A stretch of DNA of 64,000 bases from Pseudomonas viridiflava (GCF_900601905.1 NZ_UWFA01000137.1:186001-250000); one strand, 5' to 3'; shown: positions 20,905-29,876, counted from the stretch's first letter. Notes: a model not told the origin generated them from the sequence alone. Numbers and translations: made by a program.

Positions 20905-21773
20905 GCAAGCGATCCACGGTGGCTGGGGACGGGCAACGAGTCCTCACACAAGGAGGCCGGTAGACGGATCTCGACCGCAACGGGCAGGTGATCAGAAATC
21001 GGTTGTGCCAGCACCTGTACCCGCTCGAGCGTCAGGGTAGGGCTGAGCAAAATATGATCAAGACAACGTTGTGGGCGCCAGCTTGGGAAGGTGGCTTCGA
21101 TCTGTGGTGCCAGCAAACCCAGGTCGCGCAAGGGCGAGTGTTCCAGCAGGTCGCGGGCATGGGTGTTCATGTCGCCCATCAGCACCTGATGCCGATAACC
21201 GCCGATCAATTCACGGATATACGCCAACTGCAGCGTGCGGGCCCGGGCGCCTAGTGCCAGGTGCATCATGACCACCACTAGGGCATCTTCACCTTCGCCG
21301 AAACGGACGAGGATCGCGCCGCGCCCGGCAGGACCTGGCAAAGGATGGTCTTCGATCGCAGCAGGCCGCAGACGGCTCAGCACGCCATTGCTGTGCTGCC
21401 CAAAACGCCCAAGGTTGCGATTGAGTTGTTGATACCAGTAAGGAAATGCTCCGAGCTGCGCCAGGTGCTCGACCTGATTGACGTAGCCCGAACGCATGCT
21501 GCCGCCATCGGCTTCCTGCAAGGCAACCAGATCGAAGTCGCCCAGCAGATCACCGATCTTCTGCAGATTGCCAGCCCGGCCGCCGTGGGGCAGCAGATGC
21601 TGCCAGCCGCGCGTTACGTAGTGGCCGTAACGCTCGGTGCTGATACCGACCTGGATATTGAAACTGAGCAAACGCAGCCGACCGTCAGCCGGCAATCCGC
21701 TTGCCTGAACAAGATGTTCGTTGACCCGCGGATCATGCAGGCCAACGACTCGTGCTTCTCTCCAGCGCCGCAT
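20901..21773 (-). CDS. Endonuclease/exonuclease/phosphatase (EEP) family protein
   Basis: 290-residue cytoplasmic protein with the EEP (DNase I-like) fold: SFNIQVG at the first strand, LQEADGG with the metal-binding Glu, the GDMNTHA metal site, and the C-terminal catalytic pair in SDHLPVAVEI. The substrate (DNA, phospholipid or phosphoinositide-like) cannot be told from sequence. It lies 14 bp after the dsbA end on the same strand but overlaps the downstream GGDEF gene by 4 bp; the PA5487-PA5488 pair in P. aeruginosa has the same order. Confidence 0.85.
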
Positions 21774-21786
21774 GGCAGGCGCCTGC

Positions 21787-22425
21787 TTACTTGGCTGCAG
21801 CCGCTCGCTCTTTCGCGATCAACTGGTCAGCAACCTGCAGGGTCTGCTCCGGGCCACCGGAAGTGCCGAGGTCAAAACGGTATTTGCCGTTGACGATCAT
21901 GGTTGGAACGCCTGTCACTTCGTACTTCTTGGCCAGTTCTTTGTACTGGGCAATCTTGCCCTTCACGGCGAAGGAGTCGAAGGTCTTCAGGAAGTCGTCC
22001 TTGCTGATGCCCTGGGTGGCGACGAAGTCAGCCATGTCGTTCTTGTCCGTCAGACGCTTGCCGCCTTTCTGGATAGCTTCGAATACCGCTGCGTGAACCT
22101 TGTGCTCGACGCCCATGGTGTCCAGGGTAATGAACAGCTGGCCGTGTGCATCCCAAGGGCCGCCGAACATGGCAGGAATGCGGACGAAGTGAACGTCGGC
22201 AGGCAGTTTCTCAACCCATGGGTTGATGGTCGGCTCGAAGGCATAGCAATGCGGGCAGCCGTACCAGAACAATTCAACGACTTCGATTTTGCCAGGCTCG
22301 GCAACAGGGACGGCGCTGCTCAGCTCGACATACTGTTTACCGGCTTCGATAGGCGCGGCAGCTTGTGCCGTGATACCGAACAGACTGGCGGCAACCAGTG
22401 TGGCGCTGAGGATCAGATTACGCAT
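21787..22425 (-). CDS. dsbA: Periplasmic thiol:disulfide oxidoreductase DsbA
   Basis: Introduces disulfides into exported proteins. The 212 residues begin with a signal peptide (about 1-23, ITAQA-A). The thioredoxin fold carries the CPHC active site at 57-60 (WYGCPHCY) and the cis-proline loop TGVPTMIVN. A GGAGTAAAGC site precedes the ATG. Upstream a strong terminator (22515-22548) separates it from the cytochrome c4 gene, so dsbA should have its own promoter. Likely clients in this window include the Ivy-like protein and the CSS-EAL sensor. Confidence 0.97.
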   Translation of the reverse strand: MRNLILSATLVAASLFGITAQAAAPIEAGKQYVELSSAVPVAEPGKIEVVELFWYGCPHCYAFEPTINPWVEKLPADVHFVRIPAMFGGPWDAHGQLFITLDTMGVEHKVHAAVFEAIQKGGKRLTDKNDMADFVATQGISKDDFLKTFDSFAVKGKIAQYKELAKKYEVTGVPTMIVNGKYRFDLGTSGGPEQTLQVADQLIAKERAAAAK

Positions 22426-22514
22426 GCTTTACTCCTGAGGCAGATGTGAGGCGTCTTGAACGACCGGCGTTGGACCCATCGCCAAGGGGCGAGTTCGCTA
22501 GTGTAACGCTGGCA

Positions 22515-22548
22515 AGACCAAAAAAGGGTAGCCCAAGCGACCCTTTTT
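22515..22548 (-). terminator. Intrinsic terminator of the cytochrome c4 gene
   Basis: Nine-bp perfect stem AAAAAGGGT/ACCCTTTTT with a 10-base loop. On the minus strand it ends in a run of six T. It lies beyond the REP pair, upstream of dsbA. Confidence 0.75.
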
Positions 22549-22573
22549 AAGCGGTTCCGTGACCGCGTTAACT

Positions 22574-22666
22574 CTGTGGGAGCGAGCTTGCTCGCGAAAG
22601 GGCAAGAACGTCCGCCACTTTTCTGTGACTGGAATACCGCCCTCGCAAACAAGCTTGCTCCCACAG
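22574..22666. repeat. REP pair between cytochrome c4 gene and dsbA
   Basis: Inverted pair of the CTGTGGGAGCGAGCTTGCTC subtype. The right arm is degenerate (CTCGCAAACAAGCTTGCTCC). Confidence 0.85.
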
Positions 22667-22689
22667 GTTCTGCGTCAGACGCTCGTGGA

Positions 22690-23319
22690 TCAATGTAACC
22701 CCTGAATATATTGGGAGAGCGCCTCGATATCCTTGTTGCTCAGCTTGGCCGCAATGGAGCGCATGACCATGGTGTCGCCGTCGTTGGTGCGCTCGCCTTC
22801 GCGAAAGGCGGTCAATTGTTTCTTGATGTAATCGGCATGCTGCCCACCCAGATGAGGGAAGCCTGCCGCCGCATTACCCACGCCGTCTGGCGAGTGGCAA
22901 CCGGTGCAGGCGGGCATGCCCTGCTCAAGCTTGCCGCCCCGGAACAACGCCTCACCTCGCGCCACCAGTTTTTCATCGGCTGCACCCACGCTGCCTTTCT
23001 GGGCGTCATAGTAAGCAGCGATGTCAGCCAGATCCTGATCGTTGAGGTTGTTCAGCAGGCCGGTCATTTCCAGCACTACACGTTTGCCGTCCTTGATCTC
23101 GTGCAGTTGCTTGAGCATATAACGCTGACCTTGACCGGCCAGTTTGGGAAAATTCGGAGCCAGGCTATTACCGTCAGGACCGTGGCAGGCACCACACACT
23201 GCGGTTTTTGCCTGCCCGGCGGCGGCGTCGCCCACCACCGGGTCGGCAGCCTGTGCCGTACCGTAGATGGCCAGGCTCATCGGCAGGCTCAACAGCAGGC
23301 TCGCGAAAATTTTGTTCAT
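22690..23319 (-). CDS. Diheme cytochrome c4
   Basis: Periplasmic electron carrier to terminal oxidases. The 209 residues begin with a signal peptide (about 1-24, GTAQA). Two cytochrome c domains each have a CxxCH: CGACH near 43-47 and CTGCH near 138. Heme-ligand methionines are probably in KLAGQGQRYMLKQ and the MVMRS segments. I use the ATG at 23319 (MNKIFASLLLSL); a TTG 12 bases upstream is in frame but unlikely. It fits functionally with the aa3 oxidase operon at 38-47 kb. Confidence 0.93.
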   Translation of the reverse strand: MNKIFASLLLSLPMSLAIYGTAQAADPVVGDAAAGQAKTAVCGACHGPDGNSLAPNFPKLAGQGQRYMLKQLHEIKDGKRVVLEMTGLLNNLNDQDLADIAAYYDAQKGSVGAADEKLVARGEALFRGGKLEQGMPACTGCHSPDGVGNAAAGFPHLGGQHADYIKKQLTAFREGERTNDGDTMVMRSIAAKLSNKDIEALSQYIQGLH

Positions 23320-23669
23320 CGGGTAATCCAATCGGCTAAATGTGAATAGTTATGTAGAGGATCATTCGCTCATCCAGACGGACGAGGGTTCACGAATTCC
23401 CGCTACTGCGGTCCCTGCACAATCCACGCGACGGCATTGCTTTGAACTCCTGAACACAGGCATCTCCAAAGCCTTCATACTCAGCAACCCTTTCAGGTTA
23501 AAAGCGGACTGCGTTCTAATGCGCTTATAGTTCTCGCTCGCTGATGTGGCTTTGCCAAATCGGGACAAAGCACACACAAAATCTGCGGTAATTATATACT
23601 GGCGACACTGAAACGGAAACGACACCTCTTGCCGCACCCCTTGCAGGCACCGCTCTTACCGGAAATCAC
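23320..23669. other. 350-bp intergenic region between the cytochrome c4 gene and engB
   Basis: Divergent promoter region with no convincing coding frame. An AT-rich AATTATATACT stretch near 23590-23600 could be part of the engB promoter. In P. aeruginosa a further cytochrome gene sits near here as I recall; I see no remnant of it. Confidence 0.4.
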
Positions 23670-24305
23670 ATGCAACTCAAGAATCCCATCCTCGGTCTGT
23701 GCCAACAGGCTACCTTCATGCTCAGCGCCGCCAAAGTCGACCAATGCCCGGACGATGAAGGCTTTGAAGTGGCCTTCGCAGGCCGTTCCAACGCTGGCAA
23801 GTCGAGCGCGCTCAACACCCTGACCCACGCCAGCCTGGCCCGTACCTCGAAAACGCCCGGCCGCACCCAGCTGTTGAACTTCTTCCAGCTGGACGATGAG
23901 CGGCGCCTCGTCGACTTGCCGGGTTACGGCTACGCGAAAGTGCCAATCCCGCTCAAACTGCACTGGCAGCGTCACCTTGAGGCGTATCTGGGAAGCCGGG
24001 AAAGCTTGAAAGGGCTCATTTTGATGATGGACATTCGTCACCCGATGACGGACTTCGACATCCTGATGCTGGACTGGTCCATCGCCAGCCACATGCCGAT
24101 GCACATCCTGCTGACCAAGGCCGACAAACTGACTTACGGCGCAGCCAAAAATACCCTGCTCAAGGTTCAGGCAGAAATCCGCAAGGGCTGGGGCGATGCC
24201 GTGAGCATCCAGTTGTTCTCGGCTCCAAAGCGCATGGGCCTGGAAGATGCCTATACCGTACTGGCAGGCTGGATGGAGCTGGAAGACAAGGCACCGGCGG
24301 AGTAA
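23670..24305 (+). CDS. engB: Ribosome-biogenesis GTPase EngB/YihA
   Basis: Essential GTPase acting on the large ribosomal subunit. The 211 residues have G1 [13 protein letters not shown]2 threonine in KTPGRTQ, G3 DLPGYGYAK and G4 TKADKL, in the expected order. The ATG at 23670 follows a GGAAATCAC site. It is convergent with the ErsA RNA gene and polA; the engB-ersA-polA arrangement parallels the yihA-spf-polA locus of E. coli and is the ErsA locus of P. aeruginosa. Confidence 0.96.
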   Translation: MQLKNPILGLCQQATFMLSAAKVDQCPDDEGFEVAFAGRSNAGKSSALNTLTHASLARTSKTPGRTQLLNFFQLDDERRLVDLPGYGYAKVPIPLKLHWQRHLEAYLGSRESLKGLILMMDIRHPMTDFDILMLDWSIASHMPMHILLTKADKLTYGAAKNTLLKVQAEIRKGWGDAVSIQLFSAPKRMGLEDAYTVLAGWMELEDKAPAE

Positions 24306-24314
24306 ATCCCAGGC

Positions 24315-24442
24315 AAAAAAAACCCCGGACTTCATGTGGGGAGGGGAAGTTCGGGGTTCAAGTTCTGGCTTCCTGAAAGGGAAGCCGGATATCTGCCAAC
24401 ACTTAACACAACTAGGAGCATGACTGGCTTTGCAGCCAATCG
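24315..24442 (-). ncRNA. ersA: Small regulatory RNA ErsA
   Basis: Located between engB and polA, the known site of ErsA in P. aeruginosa (envelope-stress sRNA, Hfq-dependent, represses algC and others). Predicted length is about 128 nt, close to the 132 nt known there. From the 5' end I see the hairpins TGGCT/AGCCA and GGCTTCC/GGAAGCC, then a terminator stem AACCCCG.ACTT/AAGT.CGGGGTT whose large loop holds the C-rich CTTCCCCTCCCCAC, ending in eight T. The C-rich loop could pair with Shine-Dalgarno sequences (inference). An AlgU-type promoter lies just upstream. The exact 5' end is estimated from the promoter. Confidence 0.85.
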
Positions 24443-24447
24443 TGTTC

Positions 24448-24475
24448 TCTGACTAGCATTTCACGGGACAAGTTC
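24448..24475 (-). promoter_or_regulatory. AlgU (sigma-22) promoter of ersA
   Basis: On the minus strand -35 GAACTT (24475-24470), a 17-base spacer and -10 TCAGA (24452-24448). This matches the AlgU/RpoE consensus GAACTT-N16/17-TCTGA with one change. Transcription would start near 24442. Confidence 0.8.
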
Positions 24476-24534
24476 CTGGGCTCAGGAAATTCTCTGGTCA
24501 GAAACACCTCGCTCTACAGGCGACCACCACCTCC

Positions 24535-24621
24535 GTGGGAGCGAGCTTGCTCGCGAAGGCGATGTTCCGGCTGAAGAGATTGATTGTTCTGCCTCCCTTC
24601 GCGAGCAAGCTCGCTCCCACG
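24535..24621. repeat. REP pair between ersA and polA
   Basis: Inverted pair GTGGGAGCGAGCTTGCTCGC and complement. It lies between the end of polA and the ersA promoter, so it may insulate the sRNA from polA read-through. Confidence 0.9.
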
Positions 24622-24643
24622 TAGAAGGCACCTGATCGCCCGA

Positions 24644-27406
24644 TCAATGCGCCTCGTCCCAGTTATTACCCACGCCGACTTCAACAAGCAGCGGCACGTC
24701 CAACTGAGCAGCGCCGCTCATGTGCGTGCGGATCTGGATGCTGATCTGTTCAACCAAGTCTTCGCGAACTTCCAGCACCAGCTCATCGTGGACCTGCAGG
24801 ATGACCCGCGCGTCGAGCCCCGAAGTCTCCAGCCAGCTATTCACCTCGATCATGGCTTTCTTGATGATGTCGGCGGCAGTGCCCTGCATCGGCGCGTTGA
24901 TCGCCATGCGCTCGGCGCCTTTGCGCAGGGCCTGGTTCTTGGCGTTGATGTCCGGCAGATACAGGCGACGACCGAAGATGGTTTCGACGAAACCCTGCTC
25001 GGCGGCCTGCGTGCGCGTGCGCTCCATGTAATCAAGCACGCCCGGGTATCGCGCAAAGTAGCGATCTACGTAAGCCTGGGACTGCTTGCGGTCTACGCCG
25101 ATCTGCTTGGCCAGACCAAACGCACTCATGCCATAAATCAGACCGAAGTTGATCGCCTTGGCGCTGCGGCGCATATCGGTCGTGACGTCTGCCAGCTCCA
25201 CGCCGAAAACCTCAGCCGCCGTAGCCCGGTGCACGTCAAGATCGTTGCGGAACGCGTGCAGCAAGCCTTCATCTTTGGCCAGGTGAGCCATGATGCGCAG
25301 CTCGATCTGTGAATAGTCCGCCGCCAGCAGCTTGTAGCCCTTGGGCGCCACGAAGGCCTGGCGGATGCGGCGGCCTTCTGCGGTGCGGATCGGGATGTTC
25401 TGCAGGTTGGGATCACTGGACGACAAACGCCCGGTGACCGCCACGGCCTGATGGTAAGAGGTATGAACCCGGCCAGTGCGCGGGTTGATCTGCTCCGGCA
25501 GGCGGTCGGTGTACGTGCTCTTGAGCTTGCTCATGGAGCGGTATTGCATCAGCACTTTGGGCAGCGGGAAACCTTGCTCAGCCAACTCGGCCAGCACAGC
25601 CTCCGCCGTCGACGCCTGACCTTTGGCGGTTTTGTTGAGCACCGGCATGCCGAGTTTTTCGTAGAGGATCACACCCAGCTGCTTGGGCGAACCGAGGTTG
25701 AACTCTTCCCCGGCGATTTCGAACGCCTGACGCTCAAGGGCAACCATCTTGTCGCCCAGCTCGACGCTTTGAATGCCGAGTAACTTGGCGTCCACTAAAG
25801 CGCCCTGACGTTCGATGCGGGCCAGGACCGGCACCAACGGCATCTCAATATCCTTGAGCACCGGTGCCAGGCTTGGAATGGCGTTGAGTTTGGCCATCAG
25901 CGCTTCGTGCAAGCGTAGCGTTACGTCCGCTTCTTCAGCGGCATATTGCGCGGCCAGCTCCAGTGAAATCTGGTCGAAGGTCAGCTGTTTCACGCCTTTA
26001 CCGGCGATGTCCTGAATATTACCGGCCGTATGCCCCAGGTATTTCAGCGCCAGGCTTTCGCGGTCGTGACGGGTGGCTGTGGAATCGAGCACATAGGATT
26101 CAAGCATGGTGTCGTACAGCAAGCCCTGCACGTCGATGCCCTGGGCCTGATCGCCGTCGATGGCGCAATTGGCGAGGATGTTGATGTCGAACTTGGCGTG
26201 CTGGCCGACTTTGATTTTGGCCGGGTCTTCCAGCAGCGGCTTGAGTTGCTTTAGGACGTGATCGCGGTCCAGCTGTTGCGGCACGCCCATGTAGGAGTGG
26301 GTCAGCGGGATGTAGGCCGCTTCGTGGGTTTGCACGGCAAAGGACATGCCGACCAGTTGCGCCTTCTGGGCATCCAGGCCGTTGCTCTGGGTGACGAAAG
26401 CCACCAGGCTGGCGTCGTTGAGCTTTTTCAGCCAGACGTCCAGTTGATCCTGTTCGAGGATGGTTTCGTAGCGGGTTTCGCTCGGCACCGGTGCTTCTTC
26501 GATGGCGATTTCCAGACCAACACGCTTGGCGTCACGGTGCAGGTCTTCGATCCAGCTCTTGAATTCCAGCTCGGCGTACAGCTCAAGCAACGCTTCGCGG
26601 TCCGGCTCGCCGCAATGCAGTTGATCAAGCTCGATATCCAAAGGCACGTCGATCTTGATGGTCGCCAGCTCGTAGGACAGAAACGCCATGGCGCGGTGCT
26701 CTTCGAGCTTGGCCGCCAGGGTTTTTGCCCCTCGTATCGGCAGCGTCGCAACCATTTCGAGGTTTTCGTAGAGTTCTTTTATCCCGCCGCCCACCCCGAC
26801 CAGCAAGCCCACGGCCGTTTTTTCGCCGACCCCGGGTACGCCCGGAATGTTGTCGACCTTGTCGCCCATCAGCGCCAGGTAATCAATGATGTGCTCAGGG
26901 CCGACGCCAAACTTCTCTTTCACGCCCGCCACGTCCTGCACGCTACCGGTCATGGTGTTGACCAGCGTGATGTGGCCATCGACCAACTGCGCCATGTCCT
27001 TATCGCCGGTGGAGATAATCACCGGGCGATCTGCCGCCGCACTGCTGCGCGCCAGGGTGCCGATCACGTCATCGGCCTCGACGCCGTCAACGCACAGCAG
27101 CGGATAGCCCAGGCCCTTGACGCAAGCGTGCAGCAGGTCGATCTGGACGCGCAGATCGTCCGGCATGCTCGGCCGGTTGGCTTTGTATTCAGCGTACAGA
27201 TCGTCGCGAAAAGTCCCGCCCTTGGCGTCGAAAACCACCGCGAACGGGCTGTCTGGGTATTGCCGACGCAGGCTTTTGAGCATGTTCAGCACGCCCTTGA
27301 CGGCACCGGTGGGCAAACCCTTGGAGGTTGCGAGGGGCGGCAGTGCGTGAAAGGCGCGGTACAGGTAAGAAGAACCGTCCACCAGGACGAGGGGAGCTTG
27401 GCTCAT
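24644..27406 (-). CDS. polA: DNA polymerase I
   Basis: Repair and Okazaki-fragment polymerase. The 920 residues contain an N-terminal 5'-3' exonuclease (about 1-290, VFDAKGGTFRDD, GVEADDVIGTLAR), a central 3'-5' exonuclease domain (about 320-510) and a polymerase domain (about 520-920; motif A DYSQIELRIMAHL, motif B RRSAKAINFGLIYG, motif C QVHDEL). In the middle domain the metal-binding D-T-E of motif I is V-T-Q (residues 338-340) and the motif III Asp is Glu (492), while the motif II Asp is kept (GQHAKFD). Proofreading is therefore probably weak or absent. The start at 27406 (MSQAPLVLVDG) follows an AAGGTTG stretch; a start 4 codons upstream is possible. Confidence 0.96.
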   Translation of the reverse strand: MSQAPLVLVDGSSYLYRAFHALPPLATSKGLPTGAVKGVLNMLKSLRRQYPDSPFAVVFDAKGGTFRDDLYAEYKANRPSMPDDLRVQIDLLHACVKGLGYPLLCVDGVEADDVIGTLARSSAAADRPVIISTGDKDMAQLVDGHITLVNTMTGSVQDVAGVKEKFGVGPEHIIDYLALMGDKVDNIPGVPGVGEKTAVGLLVGVGGGIKELYENLEMVATLPIRGAKTLAAKLEEHRAMAFLSYELATIKIDVPLDIELDQLHCGEPDREALLELYAELEFKSWIEDLHRDAKRVGLEIAIEEAPVPSETRYETILEQDQLDVWLKKLNDASLVAFVTQSNGLDAQKAQLVGMSFAVQTHEAAYIPLTHSYMGVPQQLDRDHVLKQLKPLLEDPAKIKVGQHAKFDINILANCAIDGDQAQGIDVQGLLYDTMLESYVLDSTATRHDRESLALKYLGHTAGNIQDIAGKGVKQLTFDQISLELAAQYAAEEADVTLRLHEALMAKLNAIPSLAPVLKDIEMPLVPVLARIERQGALVDAKLLGIQSVELGDKMVALERQAFEIAGEEFNLGSPKQLGVILYEKLGMPVLNKTAKGQASTAEAVLAELAEQGFPLPKVLMQYRSMSKLKSTYTDRLPEQINPRTGRVHTSYHQAVAVTGRLSSSDPNLQNIPIRTAEGRRIRQAFVAPKGYKLLAADYSQIELRIMAHLAKDEGLLHAFRNDLDVHRATAAEVFGVELADVTTDMRRSAKAINFGLIYGMSAFGLAKQIGVDRKQSQAYVDRYFARYPGVLDYMERTRTQAAEQGFVETIFGRRLYLPDINAKNQALRKGAERMAINAPMQGTAADIIKKAMIEVNSWLETSGLDARVILQVHDELVLEVREDLVEQISIQIRTHMSGAAQLDVPLLVEVGVGNNWDEAH

Positions 27407-27480
27407 GAGCAGAATCAACCTTTTCGGCGGGGTCGGCGCTAGAATGCGAGGACCATTGACGACAAAGGGACAAGGTTATC

Positions 27481-27768
27481 ATGCGTACAACAAATCGCCT
27501 GTTGCTGGCTGGCCTGTTTACACTCTGCCCGCTGATTGCCGTGGCTGCCGATGATGCTCCTTCGGGCGACCCGGATGTCACGATCCGCACCGAGGGCGAC
27601 AAGACCATTCAGGAGTATCGCCAGAATGGCTTTTTGTACGCAGTGAAGATCACCCCCAAAGGCGGCAAGCCTTACTTTCTGGTGCGCGCCGATGGTACTG
27701 ATGCCAATTTCATTCGTTCCGACCAACCGGATATGCTGATCCCGCAGTGGAAGATATTCGAGTGGTAA
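27481..27768 (+). CDS. DUF2782 family exported protein
   Basis: 95 residues with a signal peptide (about 1-22, AVAA-D) and a compact domain with the DVTIRTEGDKTIQEYRQNG and VKITPKGGKPYFLV motifs that I recognise as DUF2782. Presumed periplasmic; function unknown. ACAAGGTT precedes the ATG. It lies between polA (divergent) and thrB, with a 36-bp gap to thrB, so it is likely co-transcribed with it; PA5494-PA5495 have the same order. Confidence 0.88.
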   Translation: MRTTNRLLLAGLFTLCPLIAVAADDAPSGDPDVTIRTEGDKTIQEYRQNGFLYAVKITPKGGKPYFLVRADGTDANFIRSDQPDMLIPQWKIFEW

Positions 27769-27804
27769 CGTCCCACATTCACCCTTTTAGCTGGCAGTCC
27801 TGAT

Positions 27805-28758
27805 ATGTCCGTGTTTACCCCCCTTGCTCGGCCCGAGCTGGAAGTTTTTCTCGCCCCTTACGGGTTAGGCCGCCTGCGCGACTTTCAAGGCATTGCCGCT
27901 GGAAGTGAAAACACCAACTACTTCATCAGCCTGGAGCAGGGTGAATACGTGCTGACGCTGGTGGAGCGAGGTCCGGTTCAGGAAATGCCGTTCTTCATTG
28001 AGTTGCTTGACGTGCTCCATGAAGCCGATCTGCCCGTGCCATATGCGCTGCAGACCACCGACGGCAGTGCCTTGCGCGAACTGGCGGGCAAACCGGCGCT
28101 GCTGCAGCCGCGTCTGGCCGGCAAGCACATCAGCGAACCGAATACGCAGCATTGCGTGCAGATTGGCGAGTTGCTGGGCCACTTGCACCTGGCAACCCGG
28201 GGCGACAAGTTGCTGGAGCGCAAGACCGACCGTGGCCTGGACTGGATGCTGGCGGAAGGCGCGATTCTGATTTCTCATCTCGAGCAAGCCCCAAGCGATC
28301 TGCTCAAGACCACGCTGGAAGAGATCGAGCGCCTGAAAGCGAAGATTCTCGCCCTGCCACGGGCCAATCTGCATGGCGACCTGTTTCGAGACAACGCCTT
28401 GTTTGAAGGCACGCACCTGACTGGCGTGATCGATTTCTACAATGCCTGCTCCGGGCCGATGCTCTACGACCTGGCCATTTCGTTGAACGACTGGTGCTCC
28501 ACCGAAGACGGTCAGATCGACGCTCCACGCGCCCGCGCGTTGCTGGGGGCTTATGCTGCGTTGCGCCCGTTCACCGCTGCCGAAGCGGAGCTCTGGCCGA
28601 CGATGCTGCGCGTGGGCTGCGTGCGCTTCTGGCTGTCACGCCTGATCGCTGCAGAGTCCCACGCAGGCCAGGACGTTCTGATCCACGACCCGATGGAATT
28701 CCAGAAACGCCTGGAGCAGCGACAGCAGATCCACGTGCCATTGCCGTTTGCGTTGTAA
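27805..28758 (+). CDS. thrB: Homoserine kinase (aminoglycoside phosphotransferase type)
   Basis: Phosphorylates homoserine for threonine synthesis. The 317 residues belong to the APH-like fold used by Pseudomonas ThrB rather than the GHMP fold of E. coli. Visible are the N-terminal GSENTNYFISLEQGEYVLTL nucleotide loop, the catalytic NLHGDLFRDN and the metal-binding GVIDFYNACSGP. The length is normal. Only a weak ribosome-binding site precedes the ATG. A REP pair follows. Confidence 0.95.
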   Translation: MSVFTPLARPELEVFLAPYGLGRLRDFQGIAAGSENTNYFISLEQGEYVLTLVERGPVQEMPFFIELLDVLHEADLPVPYALQTTDGSALRELAGKPALLQPRLAGKHISEPNTQHCVQIGELLGHLHLATRGDKLLERKTDRGLDWMLAEGAILISHLEQAPSDLLKTTLEEIERLKAKILALPRANLHGDLFRDNALFEGTHLTGVIDFYNACSGPMLYDLAISLNDWCSTEDGQIDAPRARALLGAYAALRPFTAAEAELWPTMLRVGCVRFWLSRLIAAESHAGQDVLIHDPMEFQKRLEQRQQIHVPLPFAL

Positions 28759-28780
28759 CTGACGCAGCGCTGTACTACTT

Positions 28781-28869
28781 GTGGGAGCGAGCTTGCTCGC
28801 GAAGACGGCATTTCAAACACAGAAATGTATCGAATGTAACCGCCTCTTCGCGAGCAAGCTCGCTCCCAC
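28781..28869. repeat. REP pair between thrB and znuA
   Basis: Inverted pair GTGGGAGCGAGCTTGCTCGC and complement between convergent thrB and znuA. Confidence 0.9.
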
Positions 28870-28891
28870 GGGTCAGTGGTTTGCCTGAAAA

Positions 28892-29833
28892 TCAAAGATT
28901 TTCCAGACACCCCACCAGATCATCCCCCAGCTTATTCAAAAGCAGTTCGTACCCGGTCGCGGTCACTGGGGTGTTGCTGCCCAGCGCATCCAGCTCCGCC
29001 AATCTAGCAGGCAATCCGGCGGTAAGGGTTTCGGCCAGGCGCGGTCGCAGGGGTGGTTCGCTGAACACGCAGGTCTTGCCCATTTCAGTCAGACGAGCAC
29101 GCATCGCGGCCACGTGCTGGGCTCCCGGCTGGACCTCCGCAGCAACGCTGAATACGCCCGCGTGCTTGAGGCCGTAGGCGTCTTCAAAGTAATCGAAGGC
29201 CTCGTGGAACACGAAGTACGGCTTGCCCGCTACTCGCGCTACTCGATCTTTGATCCGCACATCCATCGCGTCCAGCCGCGCATTGAAAGCCTTGACGTTG
29301 TTGCTGTATCGGGCCGCATTGGCAGGATCTGCCTTACTCAGGTCAGCGGCCATTTTTGCCGCAATGACCCGTGCATTCGCTGAAGACAACCACAAATGCG
29401 CGTCCAGGCTACCGGGACGGTGATCGTGATCATGCTCGTTGTGATCTTCTTCGTGATCTTCTTCATGGGAGGCGCTGTCGGCACCAAAGTGGCGAAGATG
29501 CATGCCGGGAAGCGATTGCACGGCAACCACGGGTAACGTGCGATTTTTCAGCACGCGCGGCAGGAAGCCTTCCATATCCGGGCCGATCCAGTAGAGCAGG
29601 TCGGCACTCTGCACGCGCCGTACGTCGGATGGCCGCAAAGCGTAATGATGAGGCGACGCGCCGGGCGGCAACAGCACCTCGGGCTGACCGACGCCATCCT
29701 GCACTGCCGCCGCGATCAGCTGCAGCGGCTTGATGCTGGTGAGGACGCGGACTTCGGCCTGAGCAGCAGAGATTGTCAGCAAGCTGGCGGATAAAACGAC
29801 GAAAAGGGCGAAAAGACGATGCACGTAGACCAC
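28892..29833 (-). CDS. znuA: Zinc ABC transporter substrate-binding protein
   Basis: Periplasmic zinc receptor feeding ZnuBC. About 313 residues with a signal peptide (to about residue 26, SAAQA). Ligand histidines are suggested in GASPHHYALRPSD and VFHEAFDYFEDAYGL. A His/Asp/Glu-rich loop at about 123-138 (SHEEDHEEDHNEHDHDH) is the zinc-scavenging insertion of true ZnuA proteins. No ATG is available: the start is GTG at 29833 or a second GTG at 29824. It is divergent from zur over 43 bp containing a possible Zur operator. Confidence 0.93.
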   Translation of the reverse strand: MVYVHRLFALFVVLSASLLTISAAQAEVRVLTSIKPLQLIAAAVQDGVGQPEVLLPPGASPHHYALRPSDVRRVQSADLLYWIGPDMEGFLPRVLKNRTLPVVAVQSLPGMHLRHFGADSASHEEDHEEDHNEHDHDHRPGSLDAHLWLSSANARVIAAKMAADLSKADPANAARYSNNVKAFNARLDAMDVRIKDRVARVAGKPYFVFHEAFDYFEDAYGLKHAGVFSVAAEVQPGAQHVAAMRARLTEMGKTCVFSEPPLRPRLAETLTAGLPARLAELDALGSNTPVTATGYELLLNKLGDDLVGCLENL

Positions 29834-29845
29834 TCATTCAAGGCA

Positions 29846-29871
29846 GGAACGGGTAACATAATAACGTCTCC
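29846..29871. promoter_or_regulatory. Possible Zur operator between znuA and zur
   Basis: The stretch GGTAACATAATAACG in the 43-bp divergent gap fits the right half of the gammaproteobacterial Zur consensus (TATAACATTTC) well. The left half is poor. Zur-controlled znuA/zur intergenic operators are established in the family; the exact site is an inference. Confidence 0.4.
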
Positions 29872-29876
29872 AGCAA

